A DNA stretch of 64,000 nucleotides from Sideroxyarcus emersonii (GCF_021654335.1 NZ_AP023423.1:211001-275000), one strand, 5' to 3'. Shown: positions 31,400 to 41,123, numbered from the stretch's first letter. The notes: generated by a model not told the origin, from the sequence alone. Made by a program: numbers and translations.

Positions 31400-32805
31400 T
31401 GCTGGATATTAAGCGTGCGCTCTCGCTCGGCATCGTGTTGGTGGCATTCGGTTTCGGCTTGCACAAGGCATGGCAGCAGCCGGCCCTGTCGTTCGGCTTC
31501 CGCCTGCCGGTGATCGATACTCCTGCCGCCCAGCCTGTGGCGGTGGTGAAGAAGCCGCCGGTGCGGAAAAAAGGCCGGCGGCGATCCCGTCGCGGGGAGG
31601 ATGAGCCGAATGTGGTCGTGGGGCGCTACGAGAGTCATTTCGCTTCTTCCCGCCTGCATGTGCAGACCCACGCGTCCTCGCTTGTCGAGCTCAAGGACGG
31701 ACGGATTCGCGCCTTCTGGTTCTCCGGCAGCCGGGAAGGTGCATCCGATGTGACCGTCAACAGCGCGGTGTTCGATCCGCTCAAGGACGAATGGGGTGCC
31801 GAGCAGGTGGTGGCCAGCCGTTCCAGCACGCAGCGCGCCCTGCATCGTTATGTTTCGAAACTGGGCAACCCGGTAGCGGCCCGTGCGGCGGACGGCAGCT
31901 TGCGCCTGTTCTATGTGACGGTGTCGCTGGGCGGCTGGGCCGGCAGCTCCATCACAATGATGACCTCGCACGACGACGGCGAGACATGGGATGCGCCGCG
32001 CCGCCTGATCACCTCTCCGTTCATCAACATCAGCACGCTGGTGAAGGGCACGCCGTTCCTGTATGCCGACGGATCGATGGGCGTGCCGGTGTACCACGAG
32101 TCGTTCAGCAAATTCGCCGAGATGCTGCATCTCGATGCGGCAGGCAATGTTGTCGACAAGCAGCGCCTGGCCAGTGCCGGGCAAGGCACGCTGCAGCCGG
32201 TGGTGCTGGCCAGGAGCCGGGACGACGCGCTGGTGCTGACGCGTTACGCCGGCAAGGACAATCCCCATCTTGCCCGCAGCCTGACCACCGAAGACGGCGG
32301 GCAGCACTGGAGCGGGGTGGAAAAATCCGCCTTCCCCAATCCCGATGCGGCGCTGTCGGCCACGGCATTGCCGGACGGGCGGCTGCTGGCGGTGCTGAAC
32401 CACCAGGAGCAGGGACGCGACAGCCTGTCGCTGATGCTGTCGGCAGACGGCGGCCGCAACTGGAAGGAACTGCACCGGCTGGAAGAGATGCGCGTGATCC
32501 GCGACAAGAAGCTGGACGAGAAGCAGTGCATGCACATCGTGCAGGGGCTGCTGCTGAACTCCGAAGCGAGTCTGGCGCAGGCGCCTGCCGCCACGCTGGA
32601 CGAATACCTGGATTCGGCCAAGGCGAGGGTGCGTGCGGACGGCGGCTGCAGCTTCGAATTCTCCTATCCCTACCTGATCCAGGCGCATAACGGCGATTTC
32701 CATCTCTCCTATACCTGGAACCGGGTGTTGATCAAGCACGTCACGTTCGATCAGCTCTGGCTGAATCGTCATTTGAAGAAGGGCAACGATGCAACTGGAC
32801 ACTGA
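31399..32805 (+). CDS. Membrane-anchored sialidase-like BNR-repeat protein
   Basis: A 468-residue protein with an N-terminal hydrophobic anchor (about 7-27), a basic linker KKPPVRKKGRRRSRR, then a beta-propeller domain. Three Asp-boxes are visible: SHDDGETWD, TTEDGGQHWS and LSADGGRNWK. The C-terminal YPYLIQAHNGDFHLSYTWNR is typical of the BNR_2 sialidase-like family. The FRIP/RIP arginine motif of true neuraminidases is not evident, so the substrate may be a different sugar. The start at 31399 has AAGGAAGG nine bases upstream; an ATG at 31390 is an alternative. It overlaps the next gene by 17 bp. Confidence 0.83.
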   Translation: MLDIKRALSLGIVLVAFGFGLHKAWQQPALSFGFRLPVIDTPAAQPVAVVKKPPVRKKGRRRSRRGEDEPNVVVGRYESHFASSRLHVQTHASSLVELKDGRIRAFWFSGSREGASDVTVNSAVFDPLKDEWGAEQVVASRSSTQRALHRYVSKLGNPVAARAADGSLRLFYVTVSLGGWAGSSITMMTSHDDGETWDAPRRLITSPFINISTLVKGTPFLYADGSMGVPVYHESFSKFAEMLHLDAAGNVVDKQRLASAGQGTLQPVVLARSRDDALVLTRYAGKDNPHLARSLTTEDGGQHWSGVEKSAFPNPDAALSATALPDGRLLAVLNHQEQGRDSLSLMLSADGGRNWKELHRLEEMRVIRDKKLDEKQCMHIVQGLLLNSEASLAQAPAATLDEYLDSAKARVRADGGCSFEFSYPYLIQAHNGDFHLSYTWNRVLIKHVTFDQLWLNRHLKKGNDATGH

Positions 32806-33391
32806 CCTGACCGGCCTGGGCGGCATCACGCTGGCCATCCTCGCGTTGCTGCTGCGCCTGCCGCGTGTGCAGGCTTTGCCGCTGCCCAGGCGGGCCGGGG
32901 TGCTGGCTGCGGCGGCCATCGTCGTTTCGATCCCGCTGTGGGGCCTCTCGCTGGCCGGCTTCGTGCGCGGCATCACCGGCGACCTGAGCATCGCCACCCT
33001 GGTGTTGCTGGCGCTGGCTGCGGTGCGTTCTTTCTCCGGCCATGCGCCGGTCGAGGAGCAGGACCGCCTGGCGATGTTGCGAGCGGTGCTGATCGCCGCC
33101 GTCCTGTTCTATCCTTTCGCGCTGGGGCTGGGCATGTTCGACCCCTATCGTCTGGGCTACGGCAACCTGTGGTTCATGGCGGCGCTGCTGGGCGTGGCGG
33201 TCTGGGCCGCCTTGCGCTACTCCGTGCTGCTCGCGTCATGCCTCGCCCTGGCGGTGGCGGCGTGGAGCGCCGGCTGGTACGAATCGCCCAACCTGTGGGA
33301 CTATCTGTTCGACCCGTGGCTGGCGCTCTACGCGCTGGCGGTGCAGTTGAAAACGGGATATTTGCGCTGGAGAGGGAACAAGCATGCCTAG
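32789..33391 (+). CDS. Uncharacterised multi-spanning membrane protein of the glycan operon
   Basis: A 200-residue hydrophobic protein with about six to seven predicted membrane helices and short loops; no family recognised. The segment GMFDPYRLGYGNLWFMAALL and the end LYALAVQLKTGYLRWRGNKHA may be useful for searching. It overlaps the sialidase-like gene by 17 bp and the MFS gene by 8 bp, so it belongs to the operon and probably assists its membrane-glycan work. Function unknown. Confidence 0.8.
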   Translation: MQLDTDLTGLGGITLAILALLLRLPRVQALPLPRRAGVLAAAAIVVSIPLWGLSLAGFVRGITGDLSIATLVLLALAAVRSFSGHAPVEEQDRLAMLRAVLIAAVLFYPFALGLGMFDPYRLGYGNLWFMAALLGVAVWAALRYSVLLASCLALAVAAWSAGWYESPNLWDYLFDPWLALYALAVQLKTGYLRWRGNKHA

Positions 33392-34649
33392 TTTGAACCG
33401 CAAGGACTATCGCACGTTGGGGTTGGCCGCGCTGGGCGGGACGCTGGAATTCTACGACTTCATCATCTACGTGTTCTTCGCCGGGGCGATCTCCAAGCTG
33501 TTCTTCCCCGCCGATATGCCGGACTGGCTGAGCCAGACGCAGACCTTCGGCATCTTCGCTGCCGGCTATCTGGCGCGTCCCCTGGGCGGGATCGTGATGG
33601 CGCATTTCGGCGACCTGTTCGGGCGCAAGCGCATGTTCATGCTGAGCATCCTGCTGATGGCGGTGCCGACGCTGGCCATCGGCCTGTTGCCGACGTATGC
33701 GGCGATCGGCATCTGGGCGCCGCTGTTGTTGCTGGCCTTGCGCGTGTTCCAGGGCGCGGCCATCGGCGGCGAAGTGCCCGGCGCCTGGGTGTTCGTCTCC
33801 GAGCACGTGCCGCAGCGCCATGTCGGTTTCGCCTGCGGCACGCTCACGGCGGGGCTGACCGGCGGCATCCTGCTCGGTTCGCTGGTGGCGACCGCGGTGA
33901 ATCGCGCTTATTCGCCGGTCGAGTTGCTGGCGGACGGCTGGCGCGTACCGTTCATCCTCGGCGGCGCATTCGGGCTGGTGGCGGTATGGTTGCGCCAGTA
34001 CCTGCACGAAACGCCGGTGTTCAGGGAGATGCAGGCGCGGCAGCAGCTGGCCGAGGAATTGCCCTTGAAAACCGTGGTGCGGGAACATCTCCCCTCGGTC
34101 GTGCTGACCATGTTGCTGACCTGGCTGCTGTCCGCCGCCATCGTGGTGATGATCCTGATGACGCCGACCCTGATACAGAAACTGTTTGCCATTTCCGCCG
34201 TGACGGCGCTGCAGGCCAACAGCGTGGCAACCCTGTTCCTGAGCATCGGCTGCATCACGTTCGGCGCGCTGGCCGACCGTTTCGGTGCGGGCCGCGTGCT
34301 GGCCGCGGGATGCGTGGCGCTGGGGGCATCCTCCTGGCTGTTGTACCGGCAATTGAGCGTGTCGCCGGAACAGATCTATCTGCTGTACGGCCTGTGCGGT
34401 TTCTTTGTCGGGGTGATCGGCGTGGTTCCCAGCACCGCAGTCCGGCTATTCCCGCCCGCGGTCCGTTTCTCCGGCCTTTCCTTCGGCTATAACGTGGCAT
34501 ATGCCGTGTTCGGCGGCCTGACGCCGGTGCTGGTGAGCCGGCTGTTGCCGCTCGATCCGCAGATCCCGGTGCATTATGTGGTCGCCCTCAGTGCGGCCGG
34601 CGTGGGGATGGGCCTGTACCTGCGCCGGCGGGAGCGGGTTATCGGATAG
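33384..34649 (+). CDS. MFS transporter, metabolite:H+ symporter-like
   Basis: A 421-residue, 12-helix MFS protein. The N-terminal ALGGTLEFYDFIIYVFFAGAISKLFFP resembles the metabolite:H+ symporter (MHS: ProP/ShiA/KgtP) subgroup, and GDLFGRKRMFMLSILLMAVPT is the loop 2-3 motif; ADRFGAGRVLAAG is its counterpart in the second half. The substrate is not predictable; organic acids or osmolytes are typical for the group. It overlaps the small membrane protein gene by 8 bp and is the last gene of the run that begins with GT9. Confidence 0.87.
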   Translation: MPSLNRKDYRTLGLAALGGTLEFYDFIIYVFFAGAISKLFFPADMPDWLSQTQTFGIFAAGYLARPLGGIVMAHFGDLFGRKRMFMLSILLMAVPTLAIGLLPTYAAIGIWAPLLLLALRVFQGAAIGGEVPGAWVFVSEHVPQRHVGFACGTLTAGLTGGILLGSLVATAVNRAYSPVELLADGWRVPFILGGAFGLVAVWLRQYLHETPVFREMQARQQLAEELPLKTVVREHLPSVVLTMLLTWLLSAAIVVMILMTPTLIQKLFAISAVTALQANSVATLFLSIGCITFGALADRFGAGRVLAAGCVALGASSWLLYRQLSVSPEQIYLLYGLCGFFVGVIGVVPSTAVRLFPPAVRFSGLSFGYNVAYAVFGGLTPVLVSRLLPLDPQIPVHYVVALSAAGVGMGLYLRRRERVIG

Positions 34650-34735
34650 GACGGCTTTATGCGACAATGCGCGCTCTGCGAAAAGAGCGCGTAACAGCGC
34701 CGGTTTACACTCCGTATTCAGAATAGGAAGCATCT

Positions 34736-35698
34736 TTGGAAAACCTCAAGCAATTACTTGCTTCGGATATGGCGGCGGTGGATGCGGTGATCCGCACCCG
34801 GCTACATTCCGAAGTGGCATTGGTCAACCAGGTCGGCGAATACATCATCAACAGCGGCGGCAAGCGCCTGCGCCCGGCGCTGGTGCTGCTTTCCGCGCAG
34901 GCTTTCGGCTATAGCGGCAGGCATCAGCACGAACTGGCGGCGGTGGTGGAGTTCATCCACACCGCGACCCTGCTGCACGACGATGTGGTGGACGAGTCCG
35001 AGCTGCGGCGCGGGCGCGAAACGGCCAATGCGCTGTTCGGCAACGCGGCCAGCGTGCTGGTGGGGGATTTCCTGTACTCGCGTTCGTTCCAGATGATGGT
35101 CGAGGTGGGCGAGATGCGCGTGATGCAGACGCTGGCCGATGCCACCAATGTCATCGCCGAGGGCGAGGTGTTGCAGCTGCTCAACTGCCACGATGCGGAC
35201 GTGGATGTGGCCAACTACATGCGCGTCATCCATTGCAAGACCGCCAAGCTGTTCGAGGCGGCGATGCGGCTGGGCGCCATCCTCGGCCGCGCATCCGCCG
35301 CCGAGGAAGAGGCGGCTTCGCGTTACGGCATGCATCTCGGCACCGCGTTCCAGCTGATCGACGATGTGCTGGATTATTCGGCCGACGAGGCGCAGACCGG
35401 CAAACATCTTGGCGACGACCTGGCCGAAGGCAAGCCGACGCTGCCATTGATCCATGCGATGCGGCACGGCACCAGCGCACAGGCGGCCGTGGTGCGTGCC
35501 GCGATCGAACAGGGCGACGTGAGCAAGTTCGCCGAAGTGCTGGCGATCATCCGCGATACCGGGGCGCTCGACTTCACCCGGCAGCAGGCGCTGCGCGAGG
35601 CCGAGGCTGCTTGTGCGTCCATCGCTGCGTTTGCCGATTCTAAATACAAGCAGTGTCTGTTAGAATTGGCAAACTTTGCCGCGACGCGGCAATTTTAG
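34736..35698 (+). CDS. ispB: Octaprenyl (polyprenyl) diphosphate synthase
   Basis: A 320-residue trans-prenyltransferase that extends FPP to the quinone side chain. First Asp-rich motif in LLHDDVVDESELRRG (DDVVD, about 82-86), second in FQLIDDVLDYSAD (DDVLD). The N-terminal GGKRLRP binds diphosphate. No upstream ATG aligns; TTG at 34736 preceded by TAGGAAG gives the expected N-terminus ENLKQLLASDMAAVDAVI. It is followed closely by tRNA-Pro. Works with ubiA at 21.7 kb for ubiquinone. Confidence 0.95.
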   Translation: MENLKQLLASDMAAVDAVIRTRLHSEVALVNQVGEYIINSGGKRLRPALVLLSAQAFGYSGRHQHELAAVVEFIHTATLLHDDVVDESELRRGRETANALFGNAASVLVGDFLYSRSFQMMVEVGEMRVMQTLADATNVIAEGEVLQLLNCHDADVDVANYMRVIHCKTAKLFEAAMRLGAILGRASAAEEEAASRYGMHLGTAFQLIDDVLDYSADEAQTGKHLGDDLAEGKPTLPLIHAMRHGTSAQAAVVRAAIEQGDVSKFAEVLAIIRDTGALDFTRQQALREAEAACASIAAFADSKYKQCLLELANFAATRQF

Positions 35699-35728
35699 TT
35701 TCACCGCAGGCCGGCTGGCCTGCATGAG

Positions 35729-35805
<77 letters not shown>

Positions 35806-36071
35806 ATCCAAATTGGTCTTCCATCCACATGATCGTCCATATCTGCGCCCTGGCTGGCGAACGCCAGACAATGGCACGCGGTCGTTCGGCGCAATCGAGC
35901 GGGCCGGGAGTCCGGGGGGCCTTGTGCGCGAATTGCAGAAGGTGGTGTATTCTCTTTTCATGATATGCGGAAAAAAGGCGCGATCCGCGATGGCAATCCG
36001 GTAAAAAACATCACGATCCAGGTCGGGAAAATGGCCAGACTGACAAAGGGCAATTCGATGGCGGACACGCC

Positions 36072-38546
36072 ATGAAAAACTGGTGGAGATCTCTCGGGAT
36101 CGGCACCAAGCTCAGCATCCTCATCCAGGGGATGCTGGTCGTTGTCCTGTTCGTCGCCCACTTCTGGGTCATCAACCTGTTCAATGAGGGCATCCTGGAT
36201 GAAGCCGAACGGCGTGCCGAGATCTCGGCCGACGGGGTGATCAACGGCATGAACATGCTGATGGTCACGGGCATGATCACCGATCCGGAGAACCGCCGGC
36301 TGTTCATCAAGAAGATGGGCGCATCGGAGAACGTGAGCGAACTGCGCATCATCCGCGCCAAACAGGTGCAGGATCAGTTCGGCCCCGGCCTGCCGGAAGA
36401 GCAGATCAGGGACGACATGGATCGTCGCGCCATCGAATCGAAGAAGCCGCAGTTCGAACTGAGCGAAGAGCGCGGCATGCTGAAGCTGCGGGCCGTGGTG
36501 CCATTCATCGCCAGCACCTATTTCCGCGGCACCAACTGCCTGAACTGCCACCATGTGCAAGCCGGATCGGTGAACGGTGCCGCCAGCATCACCATCGACC
36601 TGACCGGCGAACTGAACAACATCAGGCATGCCAAGAACATGCTGATATTGGGGCACATCCTGCTGCAGATCCTGCTGTTCTTCGCCATCAACTGGCTGAT
36701 CCAGAAGTTCATGCGGCCGCTCGTCAAGCTGCAGTCGACCATGGAATCGATGCAGCTCAGCGGCAGCATGGAGCAGTTCGTGCCGATCAGGCTGGAGCCG
36801 GGCGAGCAGGACGAGATCGGCAAGCTCGGTCTGGCGTTCAACCAGATGTCCGAAGCGCTTTCCAGTTCGGAGCGGTCGATGAAACTGGCGGCGTCGATCT
36901 ATCAATCGAATGCCGATGCGATCATGGTCACCGACGAGAACAACCTGATCGTGGACGTGAACCCGGCGTTCACCCGCATCACCGGTTATACGCTGGAGGA
37001 GGTGAGGGGCAAGAATCCCCGGATCATGCAGTCCGGCAAGCATGACCAGGAATTCTACCGCCACATGTGGCAGGCCATCCTGAACGAGGGACACTGGCAG
37101 GGAGAGATCTGGGACAAGCGCAAGACCGGCGAGATCTACGTCAAGATGGCGCATATCAGCATCCTGCGCCGCTCCGATGGCAGCGTATACCGCCATGTGG
37201 CGCAATTTTCCGACATCACCGAGAAGAAACAGAAGGACGAGCTGATCTTCTGGCAGGCCAATTACGACGCGCTGACCTGCCTGCCCAACCGCCGCCTGCT
37301 GAACGACCGGCTCGCGCATGCGCTTGCCGCCAACAAGCGCAACCGGGATTGCGGCGCGCTGATGTTCCTCGACCTGGACAGGTTCAAGACGCTGAACGAC
37401 ACCCTCGGCCACGCCTATGGCGACATGCTGCTGGTCGAGGTGGCCTGGCGCATCAAATCCTGCGTGCGCGAAGTGGACACGGTGGCGCGCATCGGCGGCG
37501 ACGAGTTCGTGGTGCTGCTGGAGAATCTGGGTGCAGACATCAAGGATGCCACGCAGGCGGCAGCGCAAATCGCCGAGAAGATACGCGCCAGCCTGTCCAG
37601 CCCCTACCAGCTGCACGACAAGGTGCATCACAGCTCGCCCAGCATCGGCGTCAGCCTGATACACGGCAACGGCGAGTCGGCGGAAGAGTTGATCAAGCAG
37701 GCCGACATGGCGATGTATCAGGCCAAGGAGGCGGGGCGCAATGCCGTGCGCTTCTTCGATCCGCGGATGCAGCGCTCGGTGGAGGCGATCGCCACGCTGG
37801 AATCGGATCTGCGCCAAGCCATCCACGAAGGGCAATTGCAGCTGTACTACCAGGTCCAGGTCGACCGCGACCGCCGCCCGGTCGGTGCCGAGGCGCTGGT
37901 GCGCTGGATGCACCCGCTGCGCGGAATGGTGCCGCCGGCGCAATTCATCCCCTTTGCCGAGGAGAGCTCGCTGATCCTCGACATCGGGCATTGGGTGCTG
38001 GACGAGGCCTGTCGGCAGATCGCTGCCTGGAGCCATCACGAACGGACGCGCCAACTGGTACTGGCGGTCAACATCAGTGCACGCCAATTCAAGCAGCCCG
38101 GTTTCGTCGAGCAGGTCGCGGCTGTGATCCGGAAACACGGCATCCAGCCGGCGCGCCTCAAGCTGGAATTGACCGAAAGCATCGCGCTGGAGGAGATAGG
38201 TGTCATCACCGCGAAGATGCATGCGCTGCGCAGCGAACTCGGCATCTCGCTGTCGCTGGACGACTTCGGCACGGGCTATTCTTCCCTGTCCTACCTGAAG
38301 CGCCTGCCACTCGACCAGATCAAGATCGACCAGGGTTTCGTGCGCGACATGACGGTGGACAGCAGCGATGCCGTGATGGTGAAGACGATCATCGACATGG
38401 CGCACAACTTCGACCTGGAGGTGATCGCTGAGGGCGTCGAGACGGCGGCCCAGCTGGAGCTGCTGGAGCAGTACGGTTGCGTGGTGTTCCAGGGCTACCT
38501 GTTCGGCAGGCCGGTCCCAGCGGCGGAGTTCGAGGCGCACCTGTAA
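36072..38546 (+). CDS. Haem-c-motif sensor diguanylate cyclase/phosphodiesterase (HAMP-PAS-GGDEF-EAL)
   Basis: An 824-residue inner-membrane c-di-GMP enzyme. TM1 about 13-35; periplasmic sensor about 36-186 containing C156-L-N-C159-H160, a c-type haem attachment motif; TM2 about 187-210; HAMP about 211-265; PAS about 272-385; GGDEF domain with intact GGDEF at 475-479; EAL domain (about 565-820) with intact GAEALVRW and DDFGTGYSSL. Both catalytic motifs look complete, so it may make and break c-di-GMP. The haem would let it sense redox state, O2 or NO. The ATG start is overlapped by the stop of a 14-codon leader ORF (36031-36075). The next gene encodes a PilZ-like protein. Confidence 0.92.
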   Translation: MKNWWRSLGIGTKLSILIQGMLVVVLFVAHFWVINLFNEGILDEAERRAEISADGVINGMNMLMVTGMITDPENRRLFIKKMGASENVSELRIIRAKQVQDQFGPGLPEEQIRDDMDRRAIESKKPQFELSEERGMLKLRAVVPFIASTYFRGTNCLNCHHVQAGSVNGAASITIDLTGELNNIRHAKNMLILGHILLQILLFFAINWLIQKFMRPLVKLQSTMESMQLSGSMEQFVPIRLEPGEQDEIGKLGLAFNQMSEALSSSERSMKLAASIYQSNADAIMVTDENNLIVDVNPAFTRITGYTLEEVRGKNPRIMQSGKHDQEFYRHMWQAILNEGHWQGEIWDKRKTGEIYVKMAHISILRRSDGSVYRHVAQFSDITEKKQKDELIFWQANYDALTCLPNRRLLNDRLAHALAANKRNRDCGALMFLDLDRFKTLNDTLGHAYGDMLLVEVAWRIKSCVREVDTVARIGGDEFVVLLENLGADIKDATQAAAQIAEKIRASLSSPYQLHDKVHHSSPSIGVSLIHGNGESAEELIKQADMAMYQAKEAGRNAVRFFDPRMQRSVEAIATLESDLRQAIHEGQLQLYYQVQVDRDRRPVGAEALVRWMHPLRGMVPPAQFIPFAEESSLILDIGHWVLDEACRQIAAWSHHERTRQLVLAVNISARQFKQPGFVEQVAAVIRKHGIQPARLKLELTESIALEEIGVITAKMHALRSELGISLSLDDFGTGYSSLSYLKRLPLDQIKIDQGFVRDMTVDSSDAVMVKTIIDMAHNFDLEVIAEGVETAAQLELLEQYGCVVFQGYLFGRPVPAAEFEAHL

Positions 38547-38631
38547 TTCCTTGCCCGCGCAAAGCGGCGACAACGCAGGCGCTATCCTGAATATAATGTG
38601 GCCCACTGTTTAACCGGCAGAAGGTCGAACC

Positions 38632-40227
38632 ATGTTCAGTCTGTTTGAAGCGAAACCGGACCACCCCCTGTTCGACCTGGACGAAGCCAGGCGCCTGATC
38701 GCGGAGTTGCCGGAAGACGATCGTTACAAGGCGCTGGAAGACATCACCTTCTGGCTGGACTCGATCAAGACCACCAGCGGTTTCCATCCCGAGGTGCGCA
38801 TCGCCATCATCCTGCTGCTGGACGAGACCGCGTTGCCGCTGCATACGGAGTTGCTGCACCAGTATCTCGGCGCGCCGCACCTGCAGGACTTCAAGGGCGT
38901 GCACCTGTGGCAGGGCGTGCACGCTTATGCCAAGGCGCTGGCCGGGGCGTATGCCGCAAGCATCGACGAATATCGGGCGGCAAAGAGCAAAGCTTCCGAG
39001 CTCAGGCAGCAACTGCCGCTGATCTGCGTCAGGTGGGCGCGCGCCATCGGCGAACAGCTGAAACTGGAACTGATGCGCTATCTCGATGCCGAGCCTGCCG
39101 TGTGGCAGCAGCTGGCGGCGTGCCAGCGCTTCGTCGAATCCGAACAGATCGCCGAGAGCATGGTGTTGCCGTACGCGGGCCATGTCATCCATGTCAGCCC
39201 GCAACGCGAGCTGCTGCATGCATTGCTGCTGTACGTTTCCGCTCCCGACGAACTTGCTCCCGACCAGATCGAGGTGAGCTACCGCATTGCCGGCCGCCTG
39301 GCGAGCTTCTTCGATCTCAGGCGCGAGGCGGATGCCGACTGTCCCTACCGTTTCGATCTTGCCGCCGCTGTCGCGCCGTGCCGGACCGACGGAGCGGCCA
39401 CACCGGACAGCCGCTATTTCGGTGCGGTGCGCGCCGTGCCGGCGGTGGAGAAGATCGAAAAACAGAACGAAGACGATCCGGTCTGGCAGGAGCGCCGCTT
39501 CGGCAGCGAATTCACCCCCTCGGGCAAGCTGACCGTACTCAAGCACCTGCTGACCTGGTGGGCGCGGCAACCGCCGTTGCGCCATCAGGACCATCGCGGC
39601 ATCGATAGCAAGGTCGATGTGATCCACGGTTTCCGCCTGGTCAGCCAGATGGTGACCCGCATCGAACTGGCCGCCTCCGCCGGGGCCGGCGAGCAGGCCG
39701 GACGGATCGGCCTGGCTGCGGACGGCGCGGTGGATTACAGCGCCGAGGCCTGGACGGTCACCGACATCAGCGTCGACGAGATCGGCATCAGGCTGGCGAA
39801 GAGCGAGGGAACCTGGGTCAAAATCGGCGACCTGTGCGGCATCAGGACACAGAACAACCCGCTCTGGTGGGTCGGCACGATCCGCCGTATCCACACCGAT
39901 GCGCAGGGCGTCGTGCACCTGGTCATCGCCATCGTCGCCAAGAAGCCGCTCTCGATCTGGCTGCGCGCGCTCGGCAAAGGGGCGGAGAAAGCCTCCAACT
40001 GGGAGACCAGTTCCGGCTCGTTCCAGTACACCTACCTGCCGGCCATCGTCCTGCCCGACGCGCAAAACAGCTACCGCAACGCCACCCTGCTGCTGGAACC
40101 CGGGGCGTTTGTGCCGGGCAACTATTATCAGGCGCTGATGGGCGAAAACAGCCGCGAACTGAAGCTGCTGAATCTGCTGGCGGAGGGCGAGGATTTCGAG
40201 CAGATCGGCTTCGAGTGGCTGGCATGA
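38632..40227 (+). CDS. PilZ-like domain protein, uncharacterised (paralogue 1)
   Basis: A 531-residue protein without signal peptide or membrane helices. The first 330 residues look mainly helical. The last 150 contain a beta-rich region, VTDISVDEIGIRLAKSEGTWVKIGDLCGIR, which resembles the D/NxSxxG...GDLVGL core of PilZ c-di-GMP receptors, although the RxxxR half of the motif is not clear. Its end (GEDFEQIGFEWL) matches the end of the protein at 48267-49883 (GVDFERVSFLL), so the two are probably homologues. It lies 85 bp after the GGDEF-EAL gene, a natural partner. Function unknown. Confidence 0.75.
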   Translation: MFSLFEAKPDHPLFDLDEARRLIAELPEDDRYKALEDITFWLDSIKTTSGFHPEVRIAIILLLDETALPLHTELLHQYLGAPHLQDFKGVHLWQGVHAYAKALAGAYAASIDEYRAAKSKASELRQQLPLICVRWARAIGEQLKLELMRYLDAEPAVWQQLAACQRFVESEQIAESMVLPYAGHVIHVSPQRELLHALLLYVSAPDELAPDQIEVSYRIAGRLASFFDLRREADADCPYRFDLAAAVAPCRTDGAATPDSRYFGAVRAVPAVEKIEKQNEDDPVWQERRFGSEFTPSGKLTVLKHLLTWWARQPPLRHQDHRGIDSKVDVIHGFRLVSQMVTRIELAASAGAGEQAGRIGLAADGAVDYSAEAWTVTDISVDEIGIRLAKSEGTWVKIGDLCGIRTQNNPLWWVGTIRRIHTDAQGVVHLVIAIVAKKPLSIWLRALGKGAEKASNWETSSGSFQYTYLPAIVLPDAQNSYRNATLLLEPGAFVPGNYYQALMGENSRELKLLNLLAEGEDFEQIGFEWLA

Positions 40228-40364
40228 ACGCCACAACGGGCTGGATGCAAACGGAAAAGGCAGCTAACATCCGCTTCCGCGGTTCGCGCCAGATGCGCCG
40301 GACCGATCGCCAACGACCATGACACCGACTTTGCCCGCTTCCATCTTCGATCCCGATCTGCCTT

Positions 40365-41123
40365 ATGCGTATCCTGCTCAGTAACGACGACGGCTATTTT
40401 GCGCCGGGACTCGCCTGCCTTGCCCGGCATCTTTCCGCGATCGCCGAGGTGGTCGTGGTGGCCCCGGAGCGCGACCGCAGCGGCGCGAGCAACTCCCTCA
40501 CCCTGAGCCGTCCGCTCAACCTGCGCCAGGCGGCGAGCGGTTTCTACTACGTCGACGGTACGCCGACCGATTGCGTGCACCTGGCGGTGACCGGCATGCT
40601 GGATACGCAGCCGGACATCGTGGTGTCCGGCATCAACTCGGGCGCCAACATGGGCGACGACACCATCTATTCCGGCACGGTGGCCGCCGCAACCGAGGGT
40701 TTCCTGCTCGGCATCCCGGCCATCGCCATCTCCATGGACAGACACAACCCGGAGCACTACGATACGGCGGGAAAAGTGGCGGTGGAGCTGGTGCAGCGTT
40801 TCATGACGCAGGCCAACTCGCATCCCTGGCTGCTCAACGTGAACGTTCCCGATGTGCCCCATGAACGCCTGCAGGGCATGGAAGTCACGCGCCTGGGCAA
40901 GCGGCACAAGGCCGAACCGGTGATCAAGAGCAGCAACCCGCACGGCCAGCCGGTGTACTGGGTGGGCGCGGCGGGCAAAGCGCAGGACGCCGGCGCAGGG
41001 ACGGATTTCCATGCGACCTCGCAGGATCGCGTCTCGATCACGCCGCTGCAGATCGATCTTACGCAATACAGCCAGCTGGATGCGGTGCGTTCGTGGCTGG
41101 CTGCGGGCGGGGGGCGGCAGTGA
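40365..41123 (+). CDS. surE: 5'/3'-nucleotidase SurE
   Basis: Metal-dependent nucleoside monophosphate phosphatase of 252 residues. The family N-terminus [16 protein letters not shown] holds the metal-binding Asp pair, and the conserved [27 protein letters not shown] block follows at about residue 86-113. Its stop TGA overlaps the GTG of pcm (GTGA). It starts the surE-pcm-nlpD run common in proteobacteria. Confidence 0.96.
   Translation: MRILLSNDDGYFAPGLACLARHLSAIAEVVVVAPERDRSGASNSLTLSRPLNLRQAASGFYYVDGTPTDCVHLAVTGMLDTQPDIVVSGINSGANMGDDTIYSGTVAAATEGFLLGIPAIAISMDRHNPEHYDTAGKVAVELVQRFMTQANSHPWLLNVNVPDVPHERLQGMEVTRLGKRHKAEPVIKSSNPHGQPVYWVGAAGKAQDAGAGTDFHATSQDRVSITPLQIDLTQYSQLDAVRSWLAAGGGRQ

Noticed and set aside
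35678..35723. Two small hairpins between ispB and tRNA-Pro as terminators
   Set aside because: The first stem (GCCGC/GCGGC) is only five pairs and the second (GCAGGCC/GGCCTGC) has no T-run; neither is a convincing terminator.
35958..38606. An 882-codon minus-strand frame opposite the GGDEF-EAL gene
   Set aside because: Antisense shadow; composition is unlike a protein and the opposite strand has clear catalytic motifs.
40228..40364. Short gene between the PilZ-like gene and surE
   Set aside because: No frame with a ribosome-binding site and plausible codon use fits the 137 bp.
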